Below, piece after piece: positions 10,124 to 21,344 of a stretch of DNA of 64,000 bases (positions are counted from its first letter, which is position 1; each line of letters begins with the position of its first letter). Source of the DNA: Paraescarpia echinospica. Lineage: Eukaryota > Annelida > Polychaeta > Sabellida > Siboglinidae. Below the pieces are notes generated by a model. It saw only the letters and a program-made list of their open reading frames with translations, had not been told where the DNA came from and searched no databases. Both the position numbers and the translations under genes were made by a program. Location of the stretch: contig CM034532.1 of NCBI GenBank assembly GCA_020002185.1, positions 50,882,202-50,946,201 of the forward strand, given 5' to 3'.

Positions 10124-10236
10124 GGATGTGTAAATTCGAAGAACTTGACGTCTCAAAAGGGCTTGAGAAAGAGGAGCACGTGGCAAAAGGAGAACTGACG
10201 GAGAAACCCTGCCTCCTCCGTAGGAAGGACAAACAG
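10124..10236 (+). CDS. Candidate internal exon, charged 37-residue segment
   Basis: A good acceptor (TTCTTCATTTGCAG/GG) opens a frame that stays open to a donor (AACAG/GTTAGT). The reading is 2 nt plus 37 codons: MCKFEELDVSKGLEKEEHVA and then KGELTEKPCLLRRKDKQ. Composition is Lys/Glu-rich with no domain I recognise. The ORF on the opposite strand (9975-10232) is Ser-rich and looks like its shadow. No partner exon was identified nearby, so this rests on splice signals and composition alone. Confidence 0.35.
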
Positions 10237-10758
10237 GTTAGTAAAGTGCTATTTATCAGCCATCCTTTATAACTGACATGAATGAAATGCTAAATTAGAT
10301 ATCAAAACAGAGTTAGATGACATACCGTCAAATGAACGCAACGTTTACACGAAACAGAGTAGACAGCCACATGTGCTAGCTCAGTGTGTACAGTACATGT
10401 ATTTCAGATTATCTGAATAATTATTTAATAAAACGTGTAATATTTTCTTTACATATGTGTATTTACATTCTGTATGGTATCCAAATGTTTTGACCAATGT
10501 TGTATTTTATGCACCTAAACACGGTATTTATTTGTATAAAGAAATACATATTATTATTATTATTACTTAGGATGCGATGCATCCAGGTAGTGATCACCTT
10601 CAGTGCCAGCATCTAAGGGTAATACCAATAGTGTTCTGTTCAAAGTTGACTAGTTGAATAAGGCCTCATATGACATTCCTGCAACTACAACATATACACA
10701 GACAAGTAAGTTAATTAATAAAACACTGATGTGTGGTGCAGAACTCTACAATACAGAC

Positions 10759-10880
10759 CTGGGAAACATTTCTCCCTGACAAGTTCGCAGTGAGTGCCAG
10801 AGTAGCCCTTGTTACAGATGCACTGGTAGCCGAGCTCAGTCGCCGCCGTTCGACAGCTACCACTGCTCCTACAGGGGTTA
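10759..10880 (-). CDS. EGF-like domain exon (second of two seen)
   Basis: The minus strand reads NPCRSSGSC, then ELGYQCICNKGYSGTHCE, a textbook EGF C-terminal half, after an acceptor in a pyrimidine/TG stretch (GTGTGTCAG/T). Joined to the exon at 10971 it restores codon AA/T and completes GCINNPC, supplying the first EGF cysteine. The downstream end is taken at CCCAG/GTCTGT and is less sure, since the frame runs on 50 or so nt to a stop. EGF domains mediate extracellular protein contacts. Which protein this belongs to cannot be told. Confidence 0.6.
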
Positions 10881-10970
10881 CTGACACACACACAGGGCAG
10901 TTGGACACACCCACCATGTCCATGGCATCACGCCCAAGGTCAACGGGCACGCCACTGATTGCAATCTTAC

Positions 10971-11022
10971 TTGATGCACCCTGCAGACGTAGAGCAAGGC
11001 TCATTCGTAGCACAGGTGAAAG
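10971..11022 (-). CDS. Upstream exon of the EGF-domain gene (5' edge uncertain)
   Basis: The minus strand reads FTCATNEPCSTSAGCI followed by a strong donor (CATCAA/GTAAGA). Its last codon is completed by the next exon after a 90-nt intron (10881-10970). The 5' edge is unclear: acceptors at ATGAG/CC or CTGCAG/GG would shorten it. Cysteine spacing suggests tandem EGF-like or other disulfide-rich modules. Confidence 0.45.
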
Positions 11023-11116
11023 TGAGAATAGTCACCCAGGAAGAATATTTTTATACTTTATTCTTATCTAGTTATTGTGTTAACATTTCTTGTCTGTTAT
11101 TCGTATGTTGGGATGT

Positions 11117-11410
11117 TGAACTCTCGATAAGGCAATGGCTTTCTTGTCCACCCTCCTTTTGGGGTTTTGTTAATTATGCTTCACCCACCCTTCTTTTGGG
11201 GTTTTGTTCTGGCTGGCCCACCTTCCTTTTGTGATCTTGTTATGCTTGGCTTGCCCTCCTTTTGGGGGCGTGTTCTGGCTGGCCCACCCTCCTTTTCGGA
11301 TCTTGTTATGCTTGCCTCCTTCTAGGGTCTTGTTCTGGTTGGCCAACCCTGCCTTCTGGAGTTTTGTTCTGGGTGGTCTACCTTCCTTCTGGGGTCTTGT
11401 TATGGGTGGC
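11117..11410. repeat. CR1 3'-tail-derived minisatellite, period about 36 bp
   Basis: It opens with GAACTCTCGATAAGGCAATG and CTTTCTTGTCCACC, which match the 3' tail of the CR1 copies (at 35.73, 50.71 and 56.25 kb: ACTCTCGATAAGCCAAAGG and CTTCCTTGTCCACC). A unit built from the tail's CCTCCTTTTGGGGTTTTGTT region then repeats about eight times with variation (TTGTTCTGGCTGGCCCACC, CTTGTTATGCTTGG). Confidence 0.75.
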
Positions 11411-11551
11411 ATAGAATTACCTTAAAATTATATTTAACCAAATTGAACAAGACTGTCCCCAGAACAAAACTGCCACCCATAACAAGACCCCAGACGGAGT
11501 TTTGTTCTCAGCACAGTCTTGTTCAATTTAGTTAAATATAATTTTATGGTA
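11345..11551. repeat. Fold-back structure joined to the minisatellite
   Basis: 11418-11456 is the near-perfect reverse complement of 11513-11551 (39-bp arms ending GAACAAGACTGT / ACAGTCTTGTTC). The loop holds a further inverted copy of the last minisatellite unit: GCCACCCATAACAAGACC in the loop is the reverse complement of 11393-11410. Confidence 0.9.
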
Positions 11552-13840
11552 ATCAAGACATCTTAATTATAGCATAATTATGTGACAAAAGTTACAAATC
11601 AGATTACATAATAATCAATCACAGAAGACATCAAACATACATCATATCAAAGTACAGTATATATGAACTTGTCACAAGCTGATATTAAAAATGCATGTCA
11701 ACAATGAAATTACTAAGTCACATTGATATTGAAATTACTAAGTCGCTAAATAGACTAAGGAATGTGTTATTGCAAATTTCATGACTCTATACAACACAGG
11801 GTTTGCAGTTTCTTCCGAATGGCGTTTTTTTTTATGTTTCTTCCATCCTGGAAGAAATAGTTTCTTCCGGAAGAAAATGTATGTAACTAAAAATGTACTT
11901 ATAAATTATTTTAAGCTAGTGATATTTATATAAAATATGGTTTTTAACATGGTGACTCCATTGCACAAAATAAATAACACTTATTATTTCAGGCAAGATT
12001 TTCACTTCTGTTGTAGTACATTTCAGTGCAGGTAGAATACAGTTCTTTATAATAATTAAGAGGGTTTAATGTGTCATTTAATTATGGCTTCTTACTTCAG
12101 GTAATCAGGTTTGTCTTGCTGTTCTCACATAGTAGAATACTAAATGGCTTCACGTCCACCAGGCCTGACAGCCACCTAGTTCAGCTAGCTACATATTACT
12201 CATTGGTTCAGTAGTGCAAATGTAAATACCAAGTCAAAGCAGAGTTACAGTGCTAAGCAGGTGATGACTGAGATATGCTAAACATATCTTTCAGTTTATA
12301 TTTTGTCCCAATTATGACATGTGATTAACACAAATGCACAACATAAAACTAATAGTTTCAACAAGATTTGCCTCTTCTGCAGCTATTTGAAGACCTAAAT
12401 ATTAGGATATTTTAGCATAAAATTATAAAAACTTTTGATAACAGCATTTCAAAGCTAAAACAAACATTACTGGTACATCTGGAGGCTTAACGTGTTTGAT
12501 TAATGTATTGTTATTTAGAATACATTCTTATTCAACAGATGCCAGCGGTCACCCAGGTCCAGAAGTTCAAAGAAGATGACAAGGAATATTAATTTTTTTA
12601 ACTGGTATGTGTATTCAAATTAATGGAGACTTGAAATGTTTTGCCCTTTGGTTGCTTATGATGGTGTCAAGTTGTCAAGCTTCAGCAAAACTGAGAAGTT
12701 CATGTTCTCAGTTCTGACAAGGTAACATGTTAGTCTCCCCTCCACCTGTGTGTATCCATCTAAAATTGTGTATATGTACATGTGTAATTATATGTGTGTA
12801 TACAGTTTAACACAGTGTGCATAATGTGTGGGTTTAAATTGTAGAGTTTGTTTCTAGATGAGGTGAGCATGTGAGAATGCCTGTTGTTGCTTGAAGCCAA
12901 CTTTAGGGTAGATAACTAGGGGGTGTTGTGTGACACATTTGCATGTTTCCCCTACTTTACGTTACTGCTGGTGTTGGGTTCGGTATTGTCGTGAGAGAAA
13001 TTGTCTGCATCAAAAATTATCACAGCCCCATAATGAAGAAGTTATATGGGGTAAATACCTCTAAATACTAAGAAACCATATATATATATATAGAAACTAG
13101 ATAATTTTGTCACACAATACATAATTGGAATTGGTAGAGTAAGTAGAACCTGCCCTGTAAGTTTTTCAGACTAAATTGTTTCTGACTTTTTTTTATAGAT
13201 ATGTCGTATATTATGACTTTAGCAGAGATATGTGCAGTACTGAAACTATGAACCTCATCTGCATCATTGTGAATGATGAGGTTACCTTTGTTTAGCCTCA
13301 TGAGGAAAGGCAAGACATTCATGCTTCTCTCTTCTTGTGTTCTATAGGCAGCACAGGTAAAACGACGAGACATTGGTTGTATATTTTCCTACGTAGTAAT
13401 CCCGCGGATAGTTCACTTTCCCAGCTTGATAACATTCCAGCCACATCACTGCAGTCTTATTTGCACTTTCTTCAACGTGTCTGCAATGTGCCGGTCTGAA
13501 TTAAGTTGGTTTGCTTTTTATAATCAGCAGATTTATTTGTTCAGTATCGTCAATAGGTTTCATTAGGACTTTGTTAATATATCCATTTTACTTGTTCAGA
13601 ACCAGTGAAGGCAGCAATATTTCACCGTTGTAGTAGTATGAAGCTGTGTTTACAAACGAATACATAACGGATGTAATGATGATTTGAAAATGTTACCTTC
13701 TACAGTGATCTACAAAATTGCATCTTTAATTAAAAGAATCAAACAGTTTGCACACACTAAATGTGAGCAATTTTTAAAATTACGTGAGAAGCAACTTTCT
13801 GCTCTGCTTTTTATGCCCGGCTATGGCAGAATCCAGTTCT
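11552..13840. other. No gene recognised
   Basis: AT-rich. A minus-strand frame at 13110-13373 begins MSRRFTCAAYRTQEERSMNV and passes a possible donor (ACAAAG/GTAACC near 13285), but no domain or partner exon supports it. A short TA tract sits at about 13079-13092. Confidence 0.4.
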
Positions 13841-13844
13841 TATC

Positions 13845-14039
13845 ATGCAAATTAACAGATCCACATTCTTGCTGCTGTGCGTTGTACTTGCATTCTTGGA
13901 GATGACGAATACTGACAAATACTTACCACATAAGTTCTTATGTTGTTGGAGTGGTGGAACTGGTGATTTTAATGATTGTTATGACAGATTAACCTGCATA
14001 CGGAGAGACGTTTTATGTTCACAAACAGTTCCTATGTAA
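13845..14039 (+). CDS. Putative small secreted cysteine-rich protein (64 aa)
   Basis: A single ATG-to-TAA frame. Residues 6-18 (STFLLLCVVLAFL) form a hydrophobic core after a short polar start with Arg5, as in a signal peptide; cleavage would fall around residues 22-26. The rest has five cysteines (33, 34, 45, 51, 58), a CC-C-C-C pattern, in a short polar chain. Such layouts occur in peptide hormones, antimicrobial peptides and other secreted disulfide peptides; the family is unrecognised and no activity is implied. An ATTAAA-like hexamer lies at about 14075. An odd cysteine count and lack of a homologue in view leave room for a chance ORF. Confidence 0.35.
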   Translation: MQINRSTFLLLCVVLAFLEMTNTDKYLPHKFLCCWSGGTGDFNDCYDRLTCIRRDVLCSQTVPM

Positions 14040-14559
14040 AGATCATTACATTAGCCACATTTCCTATGAAAGAATTAAAATATCAGTAGTTATGATAGCC
14101 AGGGCAGCTAATGTTTTAGTTGATGTTTTCAAGTAATACGAGACTTGTTGTATATGGGGAAGTAGAGGAGAAAAAGGTAGGGAAAATGTATGCGATTTCT
14201 CAGCATTCAGAATTTGTCCTTGAATCTTATAGCATAAAGCCATATAAATCAGTTAATCCTATATGAATAACAGCTATTGATGATTGATTGTAACATTTAT
14301 AAATGTTGTAATCTATTTTATCTCACATTGTGGACATGAAATAAGTTTTCTCTCTCTTTGAAATTATTAGAATAAATCCTTGTTGAAATGCCAGATTTGC
14401 TCTACCTAAAATCTACATTCACAGCATGGCCCTTTATATGTGTCTTCTATCTATTTGTCTGTTTATTTGTGACGCATTTGCAAGAATCTGTTATTTCCAC
14501 ACACAGCTGCTTTAATGGTCAAAACCATTGGACTAGATTTACCTGCTTTTGTTCTTTGC

Positions 14560-14662
14560 TTGTATACACTACTTATGTACACTACTCGTGTACACTACTT
14601 GTGTACTATACTTGTATTCACTACTTGTGTACTCTACTTGTGTACACTACTTTTGTACCCTG
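14560..14662. repeat. 13-bp minisatellite
   Basis: About seven units of ACACTACTTGTGT with one- or two-base changes. It explains the Tyr/Cys/Leu-rich ORFs on the plus strand, which are not called. Confidence 0.9.
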
Positions 14663-14879
14663 GCTTTACAGCTTCAGCCATTGATTTTGCCCCTGATCAG
14701 CTATAAACCAGCCTAGTCTGCTTGCTTCCACTACTCTGTGTGTTTGTTGATTAGCACCTTTTCTATCACCAATGTATGTTACTAGTTGACACATTTGCTC
14801 AGATACATTCCTACAAATGGTTGGCAACTTATTCAGTAACTCTGTCATATTTAACTTGTACAGATATATTTAATTATAT

Positions 14880-14908
14880 GTATGTATATATATATATATA
14901 TATATAAT
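14880..14908. repeat. (TA)n microsatellite
   Basis: Alternating TA run; followed by a short near-duplicate, ATTCCGATATAATTTTCTAT then ATTCCGATACAGTTTTATAT. Confidence 0.9.
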
Positions 14909-15219
14909 TCCGATATAATTTTCTATAATTCCGATACAGTTTTATATAACTTGAATGCCTCTATAGTTTTAGATTGCGCAGATCCAGTTTAAGATAATTT
15001 GTAATGTCTTAGACATTGTTTAGTACATTAAGTATACATGGTAGTGACTTAGACAGATGAGTATTTGTAAGTAAAATGTTACATTACATTAGATGTAGAG
15101 AGAGAGAGGGATAGTACCAATGTGGGTGTAAATTAATTTATTAGCAGGTACCGTCAGTCTAAATATGTAGCTCACAGTCAAAATGTATCTTGCATTACAA
15201 TTTTGCAACTTGTACCCAG

Positions 15220-15395
15220 ATAGCACACCTAGAGCGGGCCGAGAGCGGCAAAGTCATCGGCCCACAGTCGGCATTCGCCTGCAGGCTGAGGGATTTTTGT
15301 CCGGCGACTCGCCTTTGGGCCGAGGGCGGCTCATAGTCAGACGCCGATACTGTGCCGATGGTTAGTCGCTCATATGCCGACTGTGCCTAAGTTTG
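15220..15395. repeat. GC-rich island of GCCGAC/GCCGAT-type motifs
   Basis: In AT-rich surroundings this block repeats GGCCGAGAGCGGC, CGGCCCACAGTCGGC, GGGCCGAGGGCGGC and GCCGATACTGTGCCGATGG. It looks like a fragment of an interspersed repeat. The 60-codon frame through it is not convincing. Confidence 0.5.
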
Positions 15396-18300
15396 CTAAA
15401 TGTGTGTATATGTGTTTATTTTTTTAAGTAATAAGATCAAATTGTACACATACACTTATGTGTATTGGTCTTATAACTTGAACTGTTCAATAGTAATCAA
15501 CATGCATTGTCATTCTAATGTTAAAATGAACACAACTTGATACACGTTCATCAATTTATTGGGATTAACTGGAATTTGGAAGTTCAAAACAATAAACTAA
15601 TATAGTAGTATATTATTTAGGAACATAACAAATGTAAACTGCTTCAAAAAGAGAATGGGTGTCGAGTATCCCATCCATTTATTATAAACTAAAATTAACT
15701 ACGCAAACAACTCCAGTACACATAACAAACACATAATTTAATACAAAAAAATCAAAAAGCAAAGTTGCAATTAGTGTCCATTGATTCATGCGGAAAATGA
15801 CAACTCAAATATTTTATGAAAAAGCTGCTTAATTATTATTGTCCATAAACTCTTTTCTGCTACATCCAGCTGCATTCCCGTCAGAGGCAGTCTTGGAGTA
15901 CTTTCGAATGTTCTCCTGATGTTGTAGTCAGTGGCAATGTTGCCACTTCATTCTTTCTGACAGCATCTGGAATATTAACGTACAAATATTTAATTTCTTC
16001 AATGAAGGTACCGCATTGTACAATGCATAGTATCTATAAAATGTGTAAAATATTAAACATATTTTGTTTCACAATAAGGTCACATAAAATAACTTTACAT
16101 TTATAAAATAATTCCCGGTTTCTCATCAGCACAATAATTTTAACATAGCTTCCACAAAACTTTATTTTGAAATATAATTATATCCTTTGATTAAATATGC
16201 ATGCAATAATTCTGCATAAAAAGAGAAAACTAAACTATATTTCACACCAAACCAAAAGAATGTGCCTACTTGTAAGAAATACATTCAGACCTGGTGAAAA
16301 CTGGATGCTCATTGGTTCCAAGATGAATACAGTTTATGATGTGTAGATCTACATTTAGAATCAGATTCAGACTGTTTATTACCAAGTAGCATTTAAAATG
16401 TACGAGGAATTCTTGGCGTTGTGGCGTCAACATACATGCACGCTTGTCTCCCCTGCTCCCCATCATGCACACGCAAAATGTACAATCAGAAACTTTATGA
16501 AACTATGCTAAAACTAGTATAAATTTAAACCAAGGCCAACTGCCAACATATTTTAAGACAGTCGTACATCTATTGACATAAAATGAACTTGATAACATAA
16601 TATTAATAACGTCTGAACATTACCTAAAAAGTAAAAAAGTTTACATGTAGTTTAATAACTAATAAATAAATGTATAAATAAATTAGCTGACGATATAAAA
16701 ACTAGGCTGATAGTTAAAACGTATGTACATACATGTAGTCAAGTTAATAAATAATAAATAAATAAATAATAAAAATAACTAAAAAAATAATTAATAAATA
16801 ATTTAGCATGGCGACATAAAATCTAAACCGACTGAAAACAGTATCATGGCATCTCGCGGTTCAAGTGACTCACAGCCTGCGGATAAAAAAATATTTTTAA
16901 ATCTAGTGGTTCTTGTCTTAATACTTCTATAGTGCTTGCCAGAGGGAAGAAGTTCAAAGAGATTGTTGGCTGGGCGGGTAATGCCGAATCTCCTGAGATA
17001 TTTAGCTGGGTAATGTTGGTTTTCCATATTGGGGGTAATAAGCAAAGTTCACACGATTCAAGTATGCATACCATCAATAATAACTTGTATTATTTATTTT
17101 TATATAAAGAAACACACTGTTTCCTCAAAAAGAACATTATTTTGTTATTAAGGTGGCAATAACAGTACAGATGTTACTGGCCACGTATTGTTGAATGTAT
17201 TATACCTTTATGGTAAACACATCAAGAACTGGATTATGTTAATTAAGCAAAGAGCAAGCCGATTCGTACTTAAATCTAGAGAATTGAAAACAAAAAGACT
17301 AGTCGCTCATTACCTCTGATCATGGGATAAAGTAAAAGAGAATTGCCTGTTTTAATACACATGTTTGTCTGAAAATATTGTCATACCAATTATCAATGCC
17401 TAGTATTATTCAGCATGTGTGTACGTGGTCATAGATGTGTAAATAAATTTGCTACAAAAATGTTATCTTGTTATGGCAAGTGTTTTTATGATACAACGAA
17501 ACCCTGATAGTCTAGAAACCATAACATCAGGACATAATATACCATGCAATATACATGATTAATTTCTTTCAAAATCCAGGCAAATACATTAGTGATTAAC
17601 GTCCATACTGTGTGAAGCATGTCAGTTCAAATTGCACAACCAACAGAAGTACCTGGTAAAAACAGTTCGGTATTATCCAAAGATTTGCAAACAACTACAT
17701 TTAAAACTTGCAAAATTTACTATTGCATTACAGCAGTACACATCTGAGTACTGCACCCATCCTTGGCAAACACCCCAGAAGATATATGTACCAGCAGTAT
17801 AGCCTCTTACAGTAGAGTACAGTTGTAGTTGTCGAACATTAGCATGTGGTCGCCTACTGACGTCTTTCTGTAGAAACCATGCAAGTTGGCTCCTTTCTTC
17901 CAGCCATCTTTTTAATGCATAGCATATAGGCAACATTTGCATCACATGTTGGTGTGCTATGATATATACAAATGAGTGATGTTGGCGGGTGAAGTGTTGT
18001 ATTCGTGCCCTCTTCAGGTTGAAATACTCCCTTGTTGATGGGTTTTCTCTGTCACTTTAAAACTCTATTTATGTACAAATTCCTACATTTTCATCGCATT
18101 TGGGTTATTTGTCTTCCACCCTTGTTTCCACGCCTGAGTCATTGCTTAACCTTCTGAAGTTTCTTCCTACTTAGCTGCCATTGCCATGTTATGTCTGGCA
18201 TGCTAATTTGCTGTGCTATTTCCAATAGTTGTTTAAGTGGAATTAACTTAGTTTAGGTGGAATGATTGTAAACGGCTGACGTTATTGAATGGAATAAGTG

Positions 18301-18550
18301 TATGTGCACAACACTGAAACACTATTGTCACAAACAGCACAGTTCAACAGTTTTTAAACAAACAAATGACCTAGTATGTCTGGATTTACAATACATTACT
18401 CTAACAGCATTCAGTCAAAAATATATTGTTTACATTGTTGGAAAAGTCATATGGTACATACACGTATCTGAAATTTGAAAAGAGATACTATTGTATGTTT
18501 GTATCATAACATATAAACCCACTTTTGCAGTGTTAAGCTCCCAACTGTAT
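15396..18550. other. Mostly featureless AT-rich region; one unrecognised minus-strand frame
   Basis: Includes an A/T-rich block with AATAAATAAATAA runs (about 16740-16800). At 17945-17673 (minus) a 90-codon frame reads MMQMLPICYALKRWLEERSQ and later GTYIFWGVCQGWVQYSDVYC. The composition is protein-like, but I do not recognise it and see no clear splice partners. Confidence 0.4.
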
Positions 18551-18559
18551 TAACCCTCA

Positions 18560-19045
18560 TTGTGTTGTTTTTCCATTTCTTGTTTATGAGAAAAGCTACT
18601 CCTGCTTGGCCGTTGTTCGCCCTGGAATGGTATAGTAAGTGGCCGTTTTGTAAGGTAGTAAAGCATTCCTATCTTCTTCCGACTTCTCCGATCCTGGTCA
18701 CATCCCATACCAAATTGGTTTCCCTGAGTTCTTCCTCCAATTCTTGTATCTGTTCATCTTTTAGTAGTGTTCTTACGTTATGTGTTGCTATCTTCAGTCT
18801 ACTTACCTTCTCTCGGCGGCTCTTCTTGACCCAGATATTCTAAGCACCCACTGCACGTAGCCCTACATGACCAGAGCCGCCTTGGTAGACACAGACTCGT
18901 CCGATGCTGCTAGTTACTGGGGACCTTTTTTGTACTTTGCATACTGGTGTTGTTGGCCTACCCTTCCACGCTGGCTGGTGCGGGATGGAAGGGGCAGGCA
19001 ACGTAGGATGAACAAAATTGCCCAAGTTTCGGCAGGGCGACAACA
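18560..19045 (-). mobile_element. RTE/CFDP2-type LINE, 5' leader and endonuclease N-terminus
   Basis: Second copy of the element at 1-935. The minus strand reads RLKIATHNVRTLLKDEQIQE, then LEEELRETK and IGEVGRR, the characteristic N-terminus of this endonuclease. About 180 bp of shared leader follows (GAAACTTGGGCAATTT to CCAGCATCGGACGAG-like), matching 780-930. It ends abruptly near 18560, well before the catalytic GSDH, so it is truncated. Confidence 0.75.
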
Positions 19046-19513
19046 TTTGATGGGAATTCGATCGCACGATAAAGTAATGAATGTGGAATGTAAGATACGA
19101 TGTAAGAGCTGCCTGAATACCCAATTTATCAATCACATAATCGCGTAACAGGATCTTTGTGACAGTCATAGAGATTAAAACGTTAAGAAAATTCAACCAG
19201 CTACGTATTAACCATGCAACAACAATAGTTTTACATTCCGTTTAAGGACATTAACAAGACGAAATAAATAACAGATTTTTATTCAAGAAAGTAGCAAGAT
19301 AGTAGTCTCAACTTTTTTATTTCACGGCATATGTTCGACTTTTCTTTTCTTCATTCACCGTTTTGTGGCTTCGTATAAAAATTCCTCTCAATAAATACAA
19401 TAGTTACTGTTCCACTAATCAACAAAGCTCAGCGGCACACTTGGAACTGACAGTTGCCACACCGATTGCGAACAACTCCTTAATACTTTATTTGTGGTCC
19501 ACGTATCTCCTGC

Positions 19514-20870
19514 ATGTATATAATACACAAACTAAGAAACAAACAAGTTAACAATTTCCTGCTTAATATAAATGAAACCAGAATCGAAAGAGTCCAAAAC
19601 ATTAATCTTCTTGGGGTGACTTTGCAAGAATACCTAAGCTGGGATATTCATATTAAAAATATTTCAATCAAATGTTCTAAATTGATAGGCATATTAAACA
19701 AACTAAAACGATTTTTACCAGTAAACGTAAAAGTTACTTTGTATAGCTCTTTAATGTTACCGCACATCAATTATGGCCTAATGATATGGGGTTTTAAATG
19801 TAACAGAATAATCAAACTATAAAAAAAGCGATGAGAATAATATGTTTAGCAAAATATAATGAACATACTGAACCGCTGTTCAAGAAACTAAACATCCTTA
19901 ATGTAACAGATATGCTGCACTTACAGAAATTGAAATTGTACTATAAATATGTCCATATGACATTACCAGCATATTTGCAAAATTTACCATTTACGCTAAA
20001 TAAAAATTTTCACAATATTAATACACGGATACATGACAACATCCATACAAATAGAGCAAAACATGACTTTGCCAAACGATGCATTCGGTTTGATATTCCA
20101 TTACTAATAAACAATACTGCACCTCACATAAGGAACAACATTTTAACACATAGCCTACAAGGATTTATTAGTTATGCCCAAATATGTTTTCTACAAAATT
20201 ACAGAATACAGTGCTCTTTGCCAAATTGTTATATATGTGGACATTCTGAATAATTAACAATTAATTATATCTTGTTTTAATCTTATTACTTATGTTAATT
20301 TACGTACACAATGTACTGTTATTAATATGTCTGATGTAGTTGTAACCATCTGCCAGTTATCAAAGTAAGATAACTTTTTATATTTTGTTTTTGAGATTTT
20401 GACATCTATTATTTGGTAATATAATTCTAATGCTTGTGTAACCGTTACTGCATCTGATAGCATGCACGTGTGTTGTTATCATTTTATCGAAAGTGTTTAA
20501 ATAAGCCAAATATACTATGTTGAAAATTAATTAAGGGGGTGGCTGCTACGAGAGCGACCAATAATGGTCTTAGTGGCAGTCTCCCTGACCCCTGTTTTTG
20601 TTTATCTACAGCTACCTGATAGTTCATGATTAGGATGTTGCTAATTGATTATTATCATACATTGATTGTTTTTACTTTTATGCTATATATTCTACTTTAT
20701 AATACATGTATTTTGTACTTATTATCCCAACACATATTTAGTTTTTTCATAATTGAGCTGCAGGTAGTTATTGGGTTTTTGATAATGATACCGTTTTTGT
20801 TTGTACATATGGGTCAAATAAACACTTCCGATTCCGATGCATGTCGCCATGCCGCAATAACTCTGGCCGC
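19514..20870 (+). mobile_element. Jockey/I-like LINE, 3' half (end of RT domain, C-terminus and 3' UTR)
   Basis: The first frame (to about 19822) reads NINLLGVTLQEYLSWDIHIK and LYSSLMLPHINYGLMIWGF, the conserved block just downstream of RT motifs. After one frameshift the second (19831-20253) reads KKLNILNVTDMLHLQKLKLY and ends NCYICGHSE. A 3' UTR hairpin follows (20537-20590; GGGGGTGGCTGCTACGAGAG paired with GTGGCAGTCTCCCTGACCCC). The copy ends near TTCCGATTCCGATGC at about 20840. It is 5' truncated and dead. Confidence 0.75.
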
Positions 20871-21340
20871 TACTTGCTGTGTAGTCACCGTGTAGCACGC
20901 TGTCACTTTGCCTCCTATCGCCGCCTGTTGTCACCTTGCCGCCTGCCGTCACCTTGACGTCTGTCGTCGCTGAAATCAAAGCAAAACGTACATTTAGACT
21001 GCATCACAACTGCGTAGACAACATGGTGTCTCTCAAGTACAACTTATAAGAAATAGGCCCTACAATTATAGTCACATGCAATTCAAAAATCACGCATTGT
21101 TGAAAAACAAGTGCAGACACTTCATGAACACACCTCAAAGTCAGACGGAATCAACACAAATGATAGTTGGGCTGACAATCATTATTCACATTAGTGATTG
21201 TTAGGATCCTCGGATGAGGTCACGTGACACCTCTCCACGACAGCAACGACGAAGGAGGCGCAACTGGCGAATAACATCACGTTGTTGAACTTGTGGATGC
21301 TTCCAATCTAAAACATACAAAAACGATAATTAAACAAGAC
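20871..21340. other. Spacer between two LINE pieces; weak minus-strand exon candidates
   Basis: On the minus strand a good acceptor (TGCTTTGATTTCAG at about 20970) opens a frame reading TTDVKVTAGGKVTTGG, and another acceptor-like site (CATGTTTTAG, about 21309) opens KHPQVQQRDVIRQLRL. Neither has a recognised domain. Confidence 0.25.
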
Positions 21341-21344
21341 AAAT

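Noticed and set aside
9975..10232. 85-codon minus-strand Ser-rich ORF
   Set aside because: Opposite strand of a better-supported splice-flanked exon at 10124-10236.
14388..14684. 98-codon ORF rich in Tyr, Cys and Leu
   Set aside because: Half of it is the 13-bp minisatellite; the rest has no domain.
15840..15990. Minus-strand exon-like segment (IATDYNIRRTFESTPRLPL)
   Set aside because: Readable in more than one frame, with no clear splice sites or domain.
20722..20979. Minus-strand ORF with VKVTAGGKVTTGG
   Set aside because: It starts after a good acceptor, but more than half of it is the LINE 3' UTR; kept only as a weak exon candidate in the spacer entry.
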